From contig NZ_LBMK01000007.1 in assembly GCF_001005295.1 (NCBI RefSeq), positions 214,667-278,666 on the forward strand: DNA of 64,000 nucleotides, written 5' to 3'. Below are positions 41,846 to 50,857 of the stretch, piece by piece. The translations under genes were made by a program, and so were the position numbers. A model generated the notes under the pieces. The model did not search any database and was not told where the DNA came from. It was given only the letters and a program-made list of their open reading frames with translations. This stretch comes from Streptomyces yangpuensis (lineage in GTDB: Bacteria > Actinomycetota > Actinomycetes > Streptomycetales > Streptomycetaceae). Each line of letters opens with the position of its first letter. Position 1 is the stretch's first letter.

Positions 41846-43420
41846 TCAGCCGCGGAAGCCGAGCAGACCGTGCAGGGCGGCGCCGCCCGCCGAGGAGGGC
41901 ACGGCCCGGGTCGCCGCCGTCGGCTGCGGGGCCAGCTGCGCGGGACAGGTGGCGTCCGCCGCCTGCCCGGTCCGCAGATAGGCCGCGACCTTCTCGTCCA
42001 GGCACTTGTTCCCGCTGAGGGCGATGCCGTGGTTGCCGCCGCCCTCCTCGACCACCAGGGCCGAGCCCGACAGCTTCTCCCGCATGCTGACCGCCCCGTC
42101 GAAGGGGGTCGCCGCGTCGTCGGTCGCCTGCAGGAGCAGGGCCGGCGGCAGATCCGCGTTGGTCACGTCGGGGGCCTGCAGCGGCTCGGTCGGCCAGAAC
42201 GCGCACGGGGCGTTGTACCAGGCGTTGTTCCAGGTCATGAACGGCGCCTTGGTGTGCGTGCGCCACATGTCCGCGCGCCACTCGTTCCAGTCCCGGGGCC
42301 AGGCCGAGTCCCGGCACTGGACCGCGGTGTAGACGCTGTAGCTGTTGCCCGCGGAGGGCTCCACCGCGCCGAACCGCTCGTACGCCGCCACCAGTGGCTT
42401 GCTGTCCTTCTTCACCGCGTACGCCGCGAAGGCGTCGGCGAGGTTGGGCCAGTAGCCGTCGTAGTAGCCGCCCGGCATATAGGTGTCCTCCAGCTCCGAC
42501 GGGCCCACCTTGCCGCCGGCCGGGGTCCCGCGCAGCGACTGGCGCATGGCATACCAGCGCGCCTCGACCGCCGCCGGGTCGGTGCCGAGCCGGTAGGTGG
42601 CGTCGTGCCGGGCGACCCACGCCAGGAAGGCCTTGTGGCGGGCGTCGAAGGCGAGGTCCTGGGAGAGGTTGTCCTCGTACCAGACCCCGTTCGGATCGAC
42701 GACGGAGTCCAGGACGAGCCGGTGCACCCGGCCCGGGTGGAGCTTGGCGTACACCGCGCCCAGGTAGGTCCCGTAGGAGTAGCCGAAGTAGCTGATGCGC
42801 TGCGCGCCGAGGGCGGTGCGCAGCACCTCGATGTCCCGGGCGGCCGAGACCGTGCCGATGTGCGGCAGCACGTCCGCGTGCCGGGCGCCGCAGGACTCGG
42901 CGAAGGCCCGGACGCGGTCGAGGTTGGCCCGCTCGGTCGCCGCGTCCTGCGGTACGGAGTCGGGGCGGACGGGGCTGAAGTGCCCGGCACCGCAGTCGAG
43001 GGCGGGCTCGCTCTTGCCGACGCCCCGGGGGTCGAACCCGATCACGTCGTACTGCGCCGCCACGTCCTTGGGCAGGGCGGAGGCGACGAACCCGGCGAGC
43101 GCGCGCCCGCTGCCGCCGGGACCGCCGGGGTTGACCAGCAGGGGGCCCTGGGAGGTCTTGGCGGTGTGGGGGACCCGGGTCAGGGCGAGGGTGATCGTCC
43201 GGCCGGCGGGCCGGTCGTGGTCGAGAGGCACCGCGAGGGACGCGCACTGGAGCGTCGGGTAGCGGGGGGTCGCGCAGCCGGTCCAGCGCAGTGCGGCCTG
43301 CGCGGCCCGCTCCGCCGGGGCGGACGCGGCAGGGGCGGCCGTCACCGGACTCGCGAGGGCGGCGGCGACGGTGGAGGTCGCCAGCAGGACGGCGGCGCGC
43401 TTCTTCAAGGGGTGGAGCAT
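41846..43420 (-). CDS. Secreted alpha/beta hydrolase, S33 tripeptidyl-aminopeptidase family
   Basis: A 524-residue exported protein. The N-terminus KKRAAVLLATSTVAAALASP is a Sec signal peptide with probable cleavage after VTAAPA-ASA (about 28-34). The hydrolase domain has oxyanion segment LLVNPGGPGGSG, nucleophile S215 in GYSYGT, Asp in QATDDAATP and His in GGGNHGI, plus the C-terminal TAP-like domain. This is the SlpD/E and Tap family that removes tripeptides from protein N-termini. ATG at 43420 has GGGAGG upstream. The C-terminal Pro/Ala/Thr stretch after residue 490 is low complexity. Confidence 0.92.
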   Translation of the reverse strand: MLHPLKKRAAVLLATSTVAAALASPVTAAPAASAPAERAAQAALRWTGCATPRYPTLQCASLAVPLDHDRPAGRTITLALTRVPHTAKTSQGPLLVNPGGPGGSGRALAGFVASALPKDVAAQYDVIGFDPRGVGKSEPALDCGAGHFSPVRPDSVPQDAATERANLDRVRAFAESCGARHADVLPHIGTVSAARDIEVLRTALGAQRISYFGYSYGTYLGAVYAKLHPGRVHRLVLDSVVDPNGVWYEDNLSQDLAFDARHKAFLAWVARHDATYRLGTDPAAVEARWYAMRQSLRGTPAGGKVGPSELEDTYMPGGYYDGYWPNLADAFAAYAVKKDSKPLVAAYERFGAVEPSAGNSYSVYTAVQCRDSAWPRDWNEWRADMWRTHTKAPFMTWNNAWYNAPCAFWPTEPLQAPDVTNADLPPALLLQATDDAATPFDGAVSMREKLSGSALVVEEGGGNHGIALSGNKCLDEKVAAYLRTGQAADATCPAQLAPQPTAATRAVPSSAGGAALHGLLGFRG

Positions 43421-43532
43421 GGGGCCTCCCAGCCGAGTGTTCTGGGCGGAATCGTCCCGGAAACCACGCCTGGAAGACGGGATTGGAAGGGCCATTGGCC
43501 CGATGTGATGACCGTTCAGTCAGTGACGGACG

Positions 43533-44564
43533 TCAGAGGAGGGTGAGCTGGGTCGCTCCGGCGGACGCGGGCCCGTCCGGGTGTTCGGGCCCGGCGGCCT
43601 TGCGGGCCGTGCCCCGCCGGGCCGGGCCGATGCCGAATTCGGCCGCGAGTTCGTGGACTTGGCGGGTGATCATCCGCTGGTACCAGGTGGGCGCGTACGA
43701 GCCGCCCGCGTACATCCGCTCGTACCGCTCGACGAGGTGCGGGTGGTGCTCGCCCAGCCAGGCGGTGAACCACTCGCGGGCCCCGGGCCGCAGATGGAGT
43801 ACCAGGGGTGTCACGGAGGTGGCGCCGGACTCGGCGACCGCCCGCACGGTGGCCCGCAGCTGGGCGGGGGAGTCGCCGAGGAAGGGGATCACCGGGGCCA
43901 TCAGCACCCCGCACTCGATCCCGGCGCCGGCCAGCGTCCGGACGGCGTTCAGCCGGGCGGTGGGGGAGGGCGTACCGGGCTCCACGGTCCGCCACAGGGC
44001 GGTGTCGGTGAAGCCGACGGAGACGGAGATGCCGACCTCGGTGACCTTGGCCGCCTCGCGCAGGAGCGGCAGGTCGCGCAGGATCAGCGTGCCCTTGGTG
44101 AGGATCGAGAAGGGGTTGGCGCGGTCGCGCAGGGCCTCGATGATCCCGGGCATCAGCCGGTAGCGGCCCTCGGCGCGCTGGTAGCAGTCCACGTTGGTGC
44201 CCATCGCGATGTGCGCGCCGGTCCAGCGGGGCGCGGCGAGCTCGCGGCGCAGCAGTTCGGGGGCGTTGGTCTTGACGACGATCTGTGAGTCGAAGCCGAG
44301 GCCGGTGTCGAGGTCGAGATAGCTGTGCGTCTTGCGCGCGAAGCAGTACACACATGCGTGACTGCAGCCCCGGTAGGGGTTGACGGTCCATTCGAACGGC
44401 ATGCGCGAGGCGCCGGGCACCCGGTTGACGATCGACCGGGCCCGCACCTCGTGGAAGGTGATCCCCCGGAACTCGGGGGTGTCGATCGTGCGGGTCACGA
44501 CGGCTCCGGCCCCGAAGAGCGCGGCCGGCCCGGCGGGGCCCTCGGTCAGGTTCTCCCAGCGCAT
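43533..44564 (-). CDS. Radical SAM protein, Rv2578c family
   Basis: A 343-residue radical SAM enzyme. The 4Fe-4S cluster cysteines are C67, C71 and C74 in YRGCSHACVYCFARKTH, and the spacing CxxxCxxC with HS(Y)LDLDTGLGFD following is typical of the SplB-like Rv2578c group. The TIM barrel continues through IAMGTNVDCYQRAE and ILTKGTLILRDLPLL. Reaction unknown; spore-photoproduct-lyase-like chemistry is a distant possibility only. ATG at 44564 has GGGAGG upstream, so longer frames are ignored. The last 30 residues are disordered. Confidence 0.9.
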   Translation of the reverse strand: MRWENLTEGPAGPAALFGAGAVVTRTIDTPEFRGITFHEVRARSIVNRVPGASRMPFEWTVNPYRGCSHACVYCFARKTHSYLDLDTGLGFDSQIVVKTNAPELLRRELAAPRWTGAHIAMGTNVDCYQRAEGRYRLMPGIIEALRDRANPFSILTKGTLILRDLPLLREAAKVTEVGISVSVGFTDTALWRTVEPGTPSPTARLNAVRTLAGAGIECGVLMAPVIPFLGDSPAQLRATVRAVAESGATSVTPLVLHLRPGAREWFTAWLGEHHPHLVERYERMYAGGSYAPTWYQRMITRQVHELAAEFGIGPARRGTARKAAGPEHPDGPASAGATQLTLL

Positions 44565-44735
44565 GGTGCGCCTCCCTTGCTGGCTCTGCCGAGAGAATAG
44601 AACAAACGTTCCCATGATCGTGCGGGTCCGGGACTCGGGGGCGGGCGGCCGGCCCGGATTTGGGCCACCGCTCCGGAGGTGGTTGGCTTCGCCATGACGA
44701 GCGGACACACGGACACAACTGCTGGAGGAACAGGC

Positions 44736-45185
44736 ATGGCGCAGGTCGAGGCCACCACGGAGCGCATCATCGAGGCCGACGCGGAGACGGTCTTCGACAC
44801 GCTGGCCGACTACAGCGGAAGCCGGGGCAAGCTGCTGCCCGAGCACTTCAGCGAGTACGAGGTGCGCGAGGGCGGCGACGGCGAGGGCACCCTGGTGCAC
44901 TGGAAGCTCCAGGCCACCAGCAAGCGCGTGCGCGACTGCCTGCTCGAGGTCACCGAGCCCACCGACGGGCAGCTCGTGGAGAAGGACCGCAACTCCTCGA
45001 TGGTCACCACCTGGGTCGTCACCCCGGCCGGCGAGGGCAGGTCCAAGGCCGTCGTCACCACCGTGTGGAACGGCGCCAGCGGCATCGGCGGCTTCTTCGA
45101 GCGCACCTTCGCGCCCAAGGGCCTCGGCCGCATCTACGACACCCTGCTGGACAACCTCGCCGCGGAGGTCGAAGGCAAGGCCTGA
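44736..45185 (+). CDS. SRPBCC-family (START-like) protein
   Basis: A 149-residue single helix-grip domain of the polyketide cyclase/SRPBCC type, beginning MAQVEATTERIIEADAETVF and ending with the long C-terminal helix RIYDTLLDNLAAEVEGK. Such folds bind hydrophobic ligands; there is no clear catalytic residue and no polyketide gene nearby. ATG at 44736 is preceded by GGAGG at ideal spacing, which rules out the ATG at 44679. It is a single-gene unit divergent from the radical SAM gene. Confidence 0.9.
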   Translation: MAQVEATTERIIEADAETVFDTLADYSGSRGKLLPEHFSEYEVREGGDGEGTLVHWKLQATSKRVRDCLLEVTEPTDGQLVEKDRNSSMVTTWVVTPAGEGRSKAVVTTVWNGASGIGGFFERTFAPKGLGRIYDTLLDNLAAEVEGKA

Positions 45186-45200
45186 GCAAGGCCGTTGCCC

Positions 45201-45240
45201 GGGCCCGGGCGGGCCCGGGCGGGCCCGGGCGGGTCCGGGT
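45201..45240. repeat. 10-bp tandem repeat, four copies
   Basis: GGGCCCGGGC occurs three times head to tail, followed by the variant GGGTCCGGGT, just after the SRPBCC gene. The unit is itself rich in self-complementary GGGCCC. Confidence 0.85.
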
Positions 45241-45318
45241 GAGCTCCGGACGGGGTCGGGCCAGGGCCCCGGCGGGGTCCGGCCCTCTCACCGGTTCGGG
45301 TGGACTTTCCGCCCCTGC

Positions 45319-45357
45319 GCTCCGGTCGGCCGCTCCGGTCGGCCGCCCCGGTCGGCC
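45319..45357. repeat. 13-bp tandem repeat, three copies
   Basis: GCTCCGGTCGGCC is repeated twice exactly and once with a single change (GCCCCGGTCGGCC), about 115 bp before the peptidase operon. The 286-bp gap from 45186 to 45471 otherwise shows only GC-rich sequence and the operon promoter, which I cannot locate. Confidence 0.8.
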
Positions 45358-45471
45358 AGGCCGCGCGCCCGCGCGCTGATCCGCCCCGGACGAGGGGACA
45401 GCCCTTAGGCTGGGCGCAGTGCGTGCCGCCCGCGTCGCGCGCAACCGCGCAACCGACCGCCCGGGGGCCCG

Positions 45472-46305
45472 ATGAAGATCCTCATCTCCGCCGACATGGA
45501 AGGCGCCACCGGCGTCACCTGGCCCGCAGACGTGCTGCCCGGCACGCCCCAGTGGGAGCGCTGCCGCTCCCTGTTCACCTCCGACGTCAACGCGGCCGTA
45601 CTCGGCTTCTACGACGGCGGTGCCGACCGGGTCGTCATCAACGAGGCCCACTGGACGATGCGCAACCTGCTGCTGGAGCGCCTCGACGCCCGGGCCGAGA
45701 TGCTCACCGGCCGCCACAAGGCCCTCTCCATGGTCGAGGGCGTGCAGCGCGGCGACGTCGACGGCATCGCCTTCGTCGGCTACCACACGGGCGCCGGCTC
45801 CGAAGGCGTGCTCGCCCACACCTACCTGGCCAACTCCATCACCGGGGTCTGGCTCAACGGGACCCGCGCGAGCGAGGGGCTGCTCAACGCCCAGGTCGTC
45901 GCCGAGTACGGCGTCCCGGTCGTTCTGGTCACCGGCGACGACCTGACCTGCGTGGACGCCGCCAGCTACGCCCCGCAGGCGGTGACCGTCGCCGTCAAGG
46001 ACCACGTCTCGCGCTACGCCGCCGTCTGCCGGACCCCGGCCCGCACCGCCGCCGACATCCGCGCCGCGGCCAAGGAGGCCACCGCGCTCGCCGTCCGCTA
46101 CGAGCCCGCGCCCGGCGGCCCGTACACGGTGGAGCTGGAATTCGACGCCGAACACCTGGCCATGTCCGCCACGGTGGTCCCGGGGGTCCGGCGCAGCGGC
46201 GAGCGCAGGGTCGCCTACACCAGCGCGACGATGTACGAGGGGATCCGCAGCTTCAAGGCGGTCACGACGGTCGTCTCGGCGGCCGTGGAGGAGCAGTATG
46301 GCTGA
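45472..46305 (+). CDS. M55-family D-aminopeptidase (DppA-like)
   Basis: A 277-residue zinc peptidase. The N-terminal MKILISADMEGATGV holds the Asp and Glu zinc ligands of M55, NEAHWTMRNLL and FVGYHTGAGSEGVLAHTY hold the His ligands and catalytic region. DppA-type enzymes release D-amino acids from D-Ala-containing dipeptides and form decamers. The start ATG follows CCCGGGGGCCCG without a clear ribosome site but matches the family N-terminus exactly. It overlaps the M20 peptidase gene by 8 nt and is first of a three-peptidase operon. Confidence 0.93.
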   Translation: MKILISADMEGATGVTWPADVLPGTPQWERCRSLFTSDVNAAVLGFYDGGADRVVINEAHWTMRNLLLERLDARAEMLTGRHKALSMVEGVQRGDVDGIAFVGYHTGAGSEGVLAHTYLANSITGVWLNGTRASEGLLNAQVVAEYGVPVVLVTGDDLTCVDAASYAPQAVTVAVKDHVSRYAAVCRTPARTAADIRAAAKEATALAVRYEPAPGGPYTVELEFDAEHLAMSATVVPGVRRSGERRVAYTSATMYEGIRSFKAVTTVVSAAVEEQYG

Positions 46306-47665
46306 CATGCGCGCAACCGACAGCGGGGCTCCGGCCGAGGCCATGGAGGTGGTGGACACGGTGGCCCTCGACGAGGCCGTCGGGTTCACCTCGGACCTCA
46401 TCAGGATCGACACCACCAACCGGGGCGGCGGTGACTGCCGGGAGCGGCCCGCCGCCGAGTACGTCGCCGAACGCCTCGCCGCCGCCGGCCTGGAACCGCT
46501 CCTGCTGGAGCGCACCCCGGGCCGCACCAATGTGGTCGCCCGGTTCGAGGGCACCGACCCCTCCGCCCCCGCCCTCCTCGTCCACGGCCACCTCGACGTG
46601 GTCCCCGCCGAGGCCGCGGACTGGAGTGCGGACCCCTTCTCCGGCGAGGTCCGCGACGGTGTCGTCTGGGGGCGCGGCGCCGTCGACATGAAGAACATGG
46701 ACGCGATGGTGCTGGCCGTCGTACGGGCCTGGGCGCGCGCGGGGGTCCGCCCGCGCCGGGACGTGGTGATCGCCTACACCGCCGACGAGGAGGACAGCGC
46801 CGTCGACGGCTCCGGTTTCCTCGCCGACGGGCATCCCGGACTCTTCGAGGGGTGCACGGAGGGCCTGAGCGAATCCGGCGCCTTCACCGTCCACACCGGA
46901 CCCGGCCGGTCCCTCTACCCCATCGCCGCCGGTGAACGCGGCACCGCCTGGCTCAAGCTGACCGCCCGCGGCACCACAGGTCACGGCTCCAAGCCGAACC
47001 GGGCCAACGCCGTCAGCCGGCTGGCCGCCGCGGTCGCGCGGATCGGCGCGTACGAGTGGCCGGTCCGGCTCACCGCCACCGTCGCTGCCTGCATCACCGA
47101 ACTCGCCGCCTTCCAGGGCCTGTCCGTCGACCCGCGCCGCCGCGGCTTCGACCTCGACGCGGTCCTCGGCAAGCTCGGCCCGGCCGCCGCCCTCGTCGAG
47201 GCCACCGTCCGCAACAGCGCCAGCCCGACGATGCTCAGCGCCGGCTACAAGCTGAACGTGATCCCCGGCGAGGCCACCGCCTACGTCGACGGCCGTATGC
47301 TGCCCGGCGGCGAGGCCGAGTTCATCGCCACCCTCGACGAGCTCACCGGCCCCGACGTCACATGGGAGTTCCACCACCGGGAGGTCGCCCTCGAAGCACC
47401 CGTGGACGGGCGGACGTTCGCCGTCCTGCGCGAGTGTGTCGAGCGGTTCGACCCGGACGGACACGTGGTGCCCTTCTGCATGGCGGGCGGCACCGACGCC
47501 AAGCAGTTCTCCCGGCTCGGCATCACCGGCTACGGTTTCTCCCCGCTGAAACTGCCGCCCGGCTTCGACTACTGGTCCCTTTTCCACGGCGTGGACGAGC
47601 GGGTCCCCGTCGAAGCCCTCCACTTCGGCGTCCGCGTCCTCGACCGCGCGCTGCGGACCCTGTGA
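46298..47665 (+). CDS. M20-family metallopeptidase
   Basis: A 455-residue dizinc peptidase of the M20/M25/M40 family. Zinc and catalytic residues are visible in LVHGHLDVVPAE (His, catalytic Asp), GRGAVDMKNMDA (bridging Asp) and AYTADEEDSAVDG (catalytic Glu pair), with the lid/dimerisation domain in the middle (about 195-320) opening at RGTTGHGSKPN. It would cleave dipeptides or deacylate amino acids; exact substrate unknown. The ATG at 46298 lies inside the end of the M55 gene with GGAG upstream, so the pair is coupled. Confidence 0.93.
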   Translation: MADMRATDSGAPAEAMEVVDTVALDEAVGFTSDLIRIDTTNRGGGDCRERPAAEYVAERLAAAGLEPLLLERTPGRTNVVARFEGTDPSAPALLVHGHLDVVPAEAADWSADPFSGEVRDGVVWGRGAVDMKNMDAMVLAVVRAWARAGVRPRRDVVIAYTADEEDSAVDGSGFLADGHPGLFEGCTEGLSESGAFTVHTGPGRSLYPIAAGERGTAWLKLTARGTTGHGSKPNRANAVSRLAAAVARIGAYEWPVRLTATVAACITELAAFQGLSVDPRRRGFDLDAVLGKLGPAAALVEATVRNSASPTMLSAGYKLNVIPGEATAYVDGRMLPGGEAEFIATLDELTGPDVTWEFHHREVALEAPVDGRTFAVLRECVERFDPDGHVVPFCMAGGTDAKQFSRLGITGYGFSPLKLPPGFDYWSLFHGVDERVPVEALHFGVRVLDRALRTL

Positions 47666-47678
47666 GCGGGGCCCGGTG

Positions 47679-49682
47679 ATGTCCGCCGCGCAGACCCTGC
47701 CGTACGGGAGCTGGCCCTCGCCCATCGACGCCGGGCTCGCGGCCTCCCGCGACGGCCGGCCCGAGTACATCGGCACGGTGGGCCCCGAGGTGTGGTGGAC
47801 CGAGCCCCGGCCGCGGGAGGCGGGCCGCCGCACGCTCGTGCGCCGCCGCCTCGCCGGGTCCGGTACCGGGAGCGAGGTCAGCGAGCTGCCCGCGCCGTGG
47901 AACGTGCGCAGCCGGGTCACCGAGTACGGCGGCCTGCCCTGGGCAGGGGCCGAGCGGGCGGCGGGCGGACCCCTGCTGGTCTTCGTCCACTTCGCCGACC
48001 AGCGGCTGTACGCGTACGAGCCGGACGCGCCCGGCGCCCCGGACCCGCGGCCCCTCACCCCGGTGTCCGGCACCGGCGGCGGGCTGCGGTGGGCCGACCC
48101 GGTGCTGCGCGGGGACGAAGTGTGGTGCGTGCTGGAGGAGTTCACCGGGCCCGCGCCGACCGATGTGCGCCGGGTCCTGGCCGCCGTACCGCTGGACGGG
48201 TCGGCGGCCGGGGACCGTGCGGCCGTACGGGAGCTGACGGACGGCCGGCACCGCTTCACCACCGGACCGCGGCTCTCCCCGGACGGCCGGCGTGCGGCCT
48301 GGCTGGTGTGGGACCACCCGCGGATGCCCTGGGACGGCACCGAGCTGCAGCTGGCCGAGGTGACCGCGGCAGGGGAGCTGTCCGGGGCACGGACGGTCTT
48401 CGGCGGCCCCGACGAGTCGGTCGCCCAGGTGGACTGGACGGCCGACGGAACCCTCCTCGCGGTCAGCGACCGCGGCGGCTGGTGGAACCCGTACCGGGTG
48501 GACCCGGACACGGGGTGGGCCGTCAATCTGTGCCTGCGGGAGGAGGAGTTCGGGGGAGCGCTGTGGAAGCCCGGACTGCGCTGGCTCGCCCCGCTGCCCG
48601 ACGGGCTCGTCGCCGTGCTGCACGGCCAGGGCTCTTCGGTGCTCGGCATCCTGGACCCGGAGAGCGGCGACCTGGTGGACGCGGCCGGCCCGTGGACGGC
48701 CTGGCAGCCGACGCTCGCCGTGCACGGCAGCCGGGTCTACGGGGTCGCCGCCAGCCCGCGCAGCGCCTACGAGGTGGTCGAGCTGGACACCGCCGGCGGA
48801 CACGCCAGGGTCGTCGGCGCGCAGGGCGCGGACCCGGTGGACCCGGCCTACTACCCGGAGCCGCAGAGCCGCACCTTCCTCGGCCCGGACGACCGGCAGA
48901 TCCACGCCCATGTCTACCCGCCGCACCATCCGGCCTGCCGGGCCCCCGCCGACGAACTGCCCCCGTACGTGGTGTGGGCGCACGGCGGGCCCACCGACCA
49001 CGTGCCGCCCGTACTCGACCTGCACATCGCCTACTTCACCTCGCGCGGGATCGGTGTGGTCGAGGTGAACTACGGCGGCTCCACCGGCTACGGCCGCGCC
49101 TACCGGGAGCGGCTGCGCGAACAGTGGGGCGTGGTGGACGTGGAGGACTGCGCGGCGGTGGCCCGGGCGCTGGCCGCCGAAGGGACCGCCGACCCCTCCC
49201 GGCTCGCCATCCGCGGCGGCAGCGCGGGCGGCTGGACGGCGGCGGCGTCACTGGCCGCCACCGACCTGTACGCCTGCGCGGCGATCATCTACCCGGTGCT
49301 GGACCTGCGGGGCTTCGCCGAGGAGACCCACGATCTGGAGTCCCGCTACATCGACGGCCTGGCGGGGCCGCCGCAGACCCTTGCCGTCCTGTGCCGCGAA
49401 CGCTCCCCGGTGGCCCGGGCCGACCGGATCACGGCGCCGTTCGTGCTGCTCCAGGGGCTGGAGGACCCGGTCTGCCCGCCGGCCCAGGCGGAACGGCTGC
49501 TGGCCGCGATGCGGGGCCGGCCGGTGCCGCACGCGTACCTGGCCTTCGAGGGCGAGGGGCACGGCTTCCGCCGCGCCGACACGATGGTGCGGGCGCTGGA
49601 GGCCGAACTGTCGCTGTACGCGCAGGTCTTCGGATGCGAACGCACCGATGTCCCGAGGCTCCCCCTGGAAACCTCTTCGTGA
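47679..49682 (+). CDS. S9-family serine peptidase (acylaminoacyl-peptidase/prolyl-oligopeptidase type)
   Basis: A 667-residue peptidase: N-terminal seven-bladed beta-propeller (about 20-400, with blades such as LSPDGRRAAWLVWDHPRMPW) and C-terminal alpha/beta hydrolase (about 410-660). The nucleophile is S515 in IRGGSAGGWTA, with Asp in QGLEDPVCPP and His in GEGHGFR. The propeller limits substrates to short peptides. No signal peptide, so cytoplasmic. ATG at 47679 is 13 nt after the M20 stop. Its stop lies 3 nt from that of the convergent vWA gene. Confidence 0.93.
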   Translation: MSAAQTLPYGSWPSPIDAGLAASRDGRPEYIGTVGPEVWWTEPRPREAGRRTLVRRRLAGSGTGSEVSELPAPWNVRSRVTEYGGLPWAGAERAAGGPLLVFVHFADQRLYAYEPDAPGAPDPRPLTPVSGTGGGLRWADPVLRGDEVWCVLEEFTGPAPTDVRRVLAAVPLDGSAAGDRAAVRELTDGRHRFTTGPRLSPDGRRAAWLVWDHPRMPWDGTELQLAEVTAAGELSGARTVFGGPDESVAQVDWTADGTLLAVSDRGGWWNPYRVDPDTGWAVNLCLREEEFGGALWKPGLRWLAPLPDGLVAVLHGQGSSVLGILDPESGDLVDAAGPWTAWQPTLAVHGSRVYGVAASPRSAYEVVELDTAGGHARVVGAQGADPVDPAYYPEPQSRTFLGPDDRQIHAHVYPPHHPACRAPADELPPYVVWAHGGPTDHVPPVLDLHIAYFTSRGIGVVEVNYGGSTGYGRAYRERLREQWGVVDVEDCAAVARALAAEGTADPSRLAIRGGSAGGWTAAASLAATDLYACAAIIYPVLDLRGFAEETHDLESRYIDGLAGPPQTLAVLCRERSPVARADRITAPFVLLQGLEDPVCPPAQAERLLAAMRGRPVPHAYLAFEGEGHGFRRADTMVRALEAELSLYAQVFGCERTDVPRLPLETSS

Positions 49683-49685
49683 ATC

Positions 49686-50744
49686 TCAGACCAGGACGAG
49701 CAGGCGCGTCCGCGCCTTGAGCTTCCTGCTCGCCGAACGGCTCTGCACGTAGACCTCCAATGCGGGATTGTGGCCCGCCTTCACCGAGACGGTTCCCTGG
49801 ATTCCGGTACCGAAGAGCAGGCTGCGTGCCGCGTCGCCCGTGTAGGCGCGGCCGGTCTCCTTCTCGACCACGATGACCTCCTTGTCGGCCTGGACCTGGA
49901 CCCGCGTTCCCAACTGGTAGTAGCAGGAACCGCGTTCGTAGGTCACCTCGGGATGGGCGTCGACGAAGGAGCGGATGTTCATGTCCGTATCGACCTGCAG
50001 CAGCCGGAATTTGTCGGCGGCGATCGGTTCCAGGTTCGCCCGTACGTCGTCGACGGAAAGGTCCTGGCCGACCGCGAACAGGTTCTTCGTGCCGCGCACG
50101 CCCTTCTCGCGGCCGCGCAGGAAACTGGTGGCGGCGGCGCGCACGGTGCCGATCGCCTCCTTGACGCCTTCCTGGGAGTCGGCGTCCCAGATGGCGATGT
50201 TCCCCGCCGGGAAGCCGTAGTTCTGGGCGGTCCGCTTCGCCAGGGAGTTCGGTACGAGGATCGCGGAGGTCCAGTGGTCCGGCAGCCCGCCCATCCTGGC
50301 CGTGATCCGGTCGAGCCAGGGGCCGAGGATGCTCATGTCGCCGTCGTGCCGCCGGTCGCCGCCGGAGGCGTTCTCCTCGCCGTCCGTCACCACGATCTGG
50401 AGGAAACTGTGCTCGCCGTATTCCTCCCAGATGTGGCCGAGGTCGTCCAGGGATTTCAGGGAGGCCTCGATGAGCGCGGTGGCGCCGTTCTTCACGCCGT
50501 AGAGGCCCCGCATGGACGGCAGGTGCTTCACGTCCATGTCCCAGACCAGATTCTCCACCCGGTGGTCGAAGGAATAGAGACTGATCCGCGTCTCATGACC
50601 GAGGCTGTCCGACTCGGCCTTCAAACCCGCCACGAACTCGTCCACGACGCGGATGAGCTGGCTCTGGTGCGGACGCATGGAACCCGAACAGTCCACCACC
50701 AGCGCGACGTGGTTCACCTTGTGCTGGATCCTGTGTGCGGACAT
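49686..50744 (-). CDS. von Willebrand factor A domain protein
   Basis: A 352-residue cytosolic protein. Residues about 10-210 form a vWA fold with a complete MIDAS: DCSGSM at about 18-23, the Thr of NGATALIEA and the Asp of VTDGEENA, so it should bind a divalent ion and a partner acidic residue. The C-terminal 140 residues (from about LSVDDVRANLEP) form a beta-rich domain I do not recognise. ATG at 50744 has AAGGAG 8 nt upstream. It stands alone with no AAA ATPase partner beside it, unlike many vWA/MoxR pairs. Codon use is slightly less biased than in neighbours. Confidence 0.88.
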   Translation of the reverse strand: MSAHRIQHKVNHVALVVDCSGSMRPHQSQLIRVVDEFVAGLKAESDSLGHETRISLYSFDHRVENLVWDMDVKHLPSMRGLYGVKNGATALIEASLKSLDDLGHIWEEYGEHSFLQIVVTDGEENASGGDRRHDGDMSILGPWLDRITARMGGLPDHWTSAILVPNSLAKRTAQNYGFPAGNIAIWDADSQEGVKEAIGTVRAAATSFLRGREKGVRGTKNLFAVGQDLSVDDVRANLEPIAADKFRLLQVDTDMNIRSFVDAHPEVTYERGSCYYQLGTRVQVQADKEVIVVEKETGRAYTGDAARSLLFGTGIQGTVSVKAGHNPALEVYVQSRSASRKLKARTRLLVLV

Positions 50745-50857
50745 GACTGTGCTCCTTTTCCGAAGCTCCCCGAGTGATGTGTTCACACTATGGGGAGCCA
50801 CTGACAACGGAGCTTGACGGACGATCAGCGGTGAAAGGGGTGCCTCGGCGCCGCGCC

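Noticed and set aside
43533..44564. Spore photoproduct lyase
   Set aside because: The CxxxCxxC cluster and general fold are shared, but the sequence fits the Rv2578c group, whose reaction is unknown.
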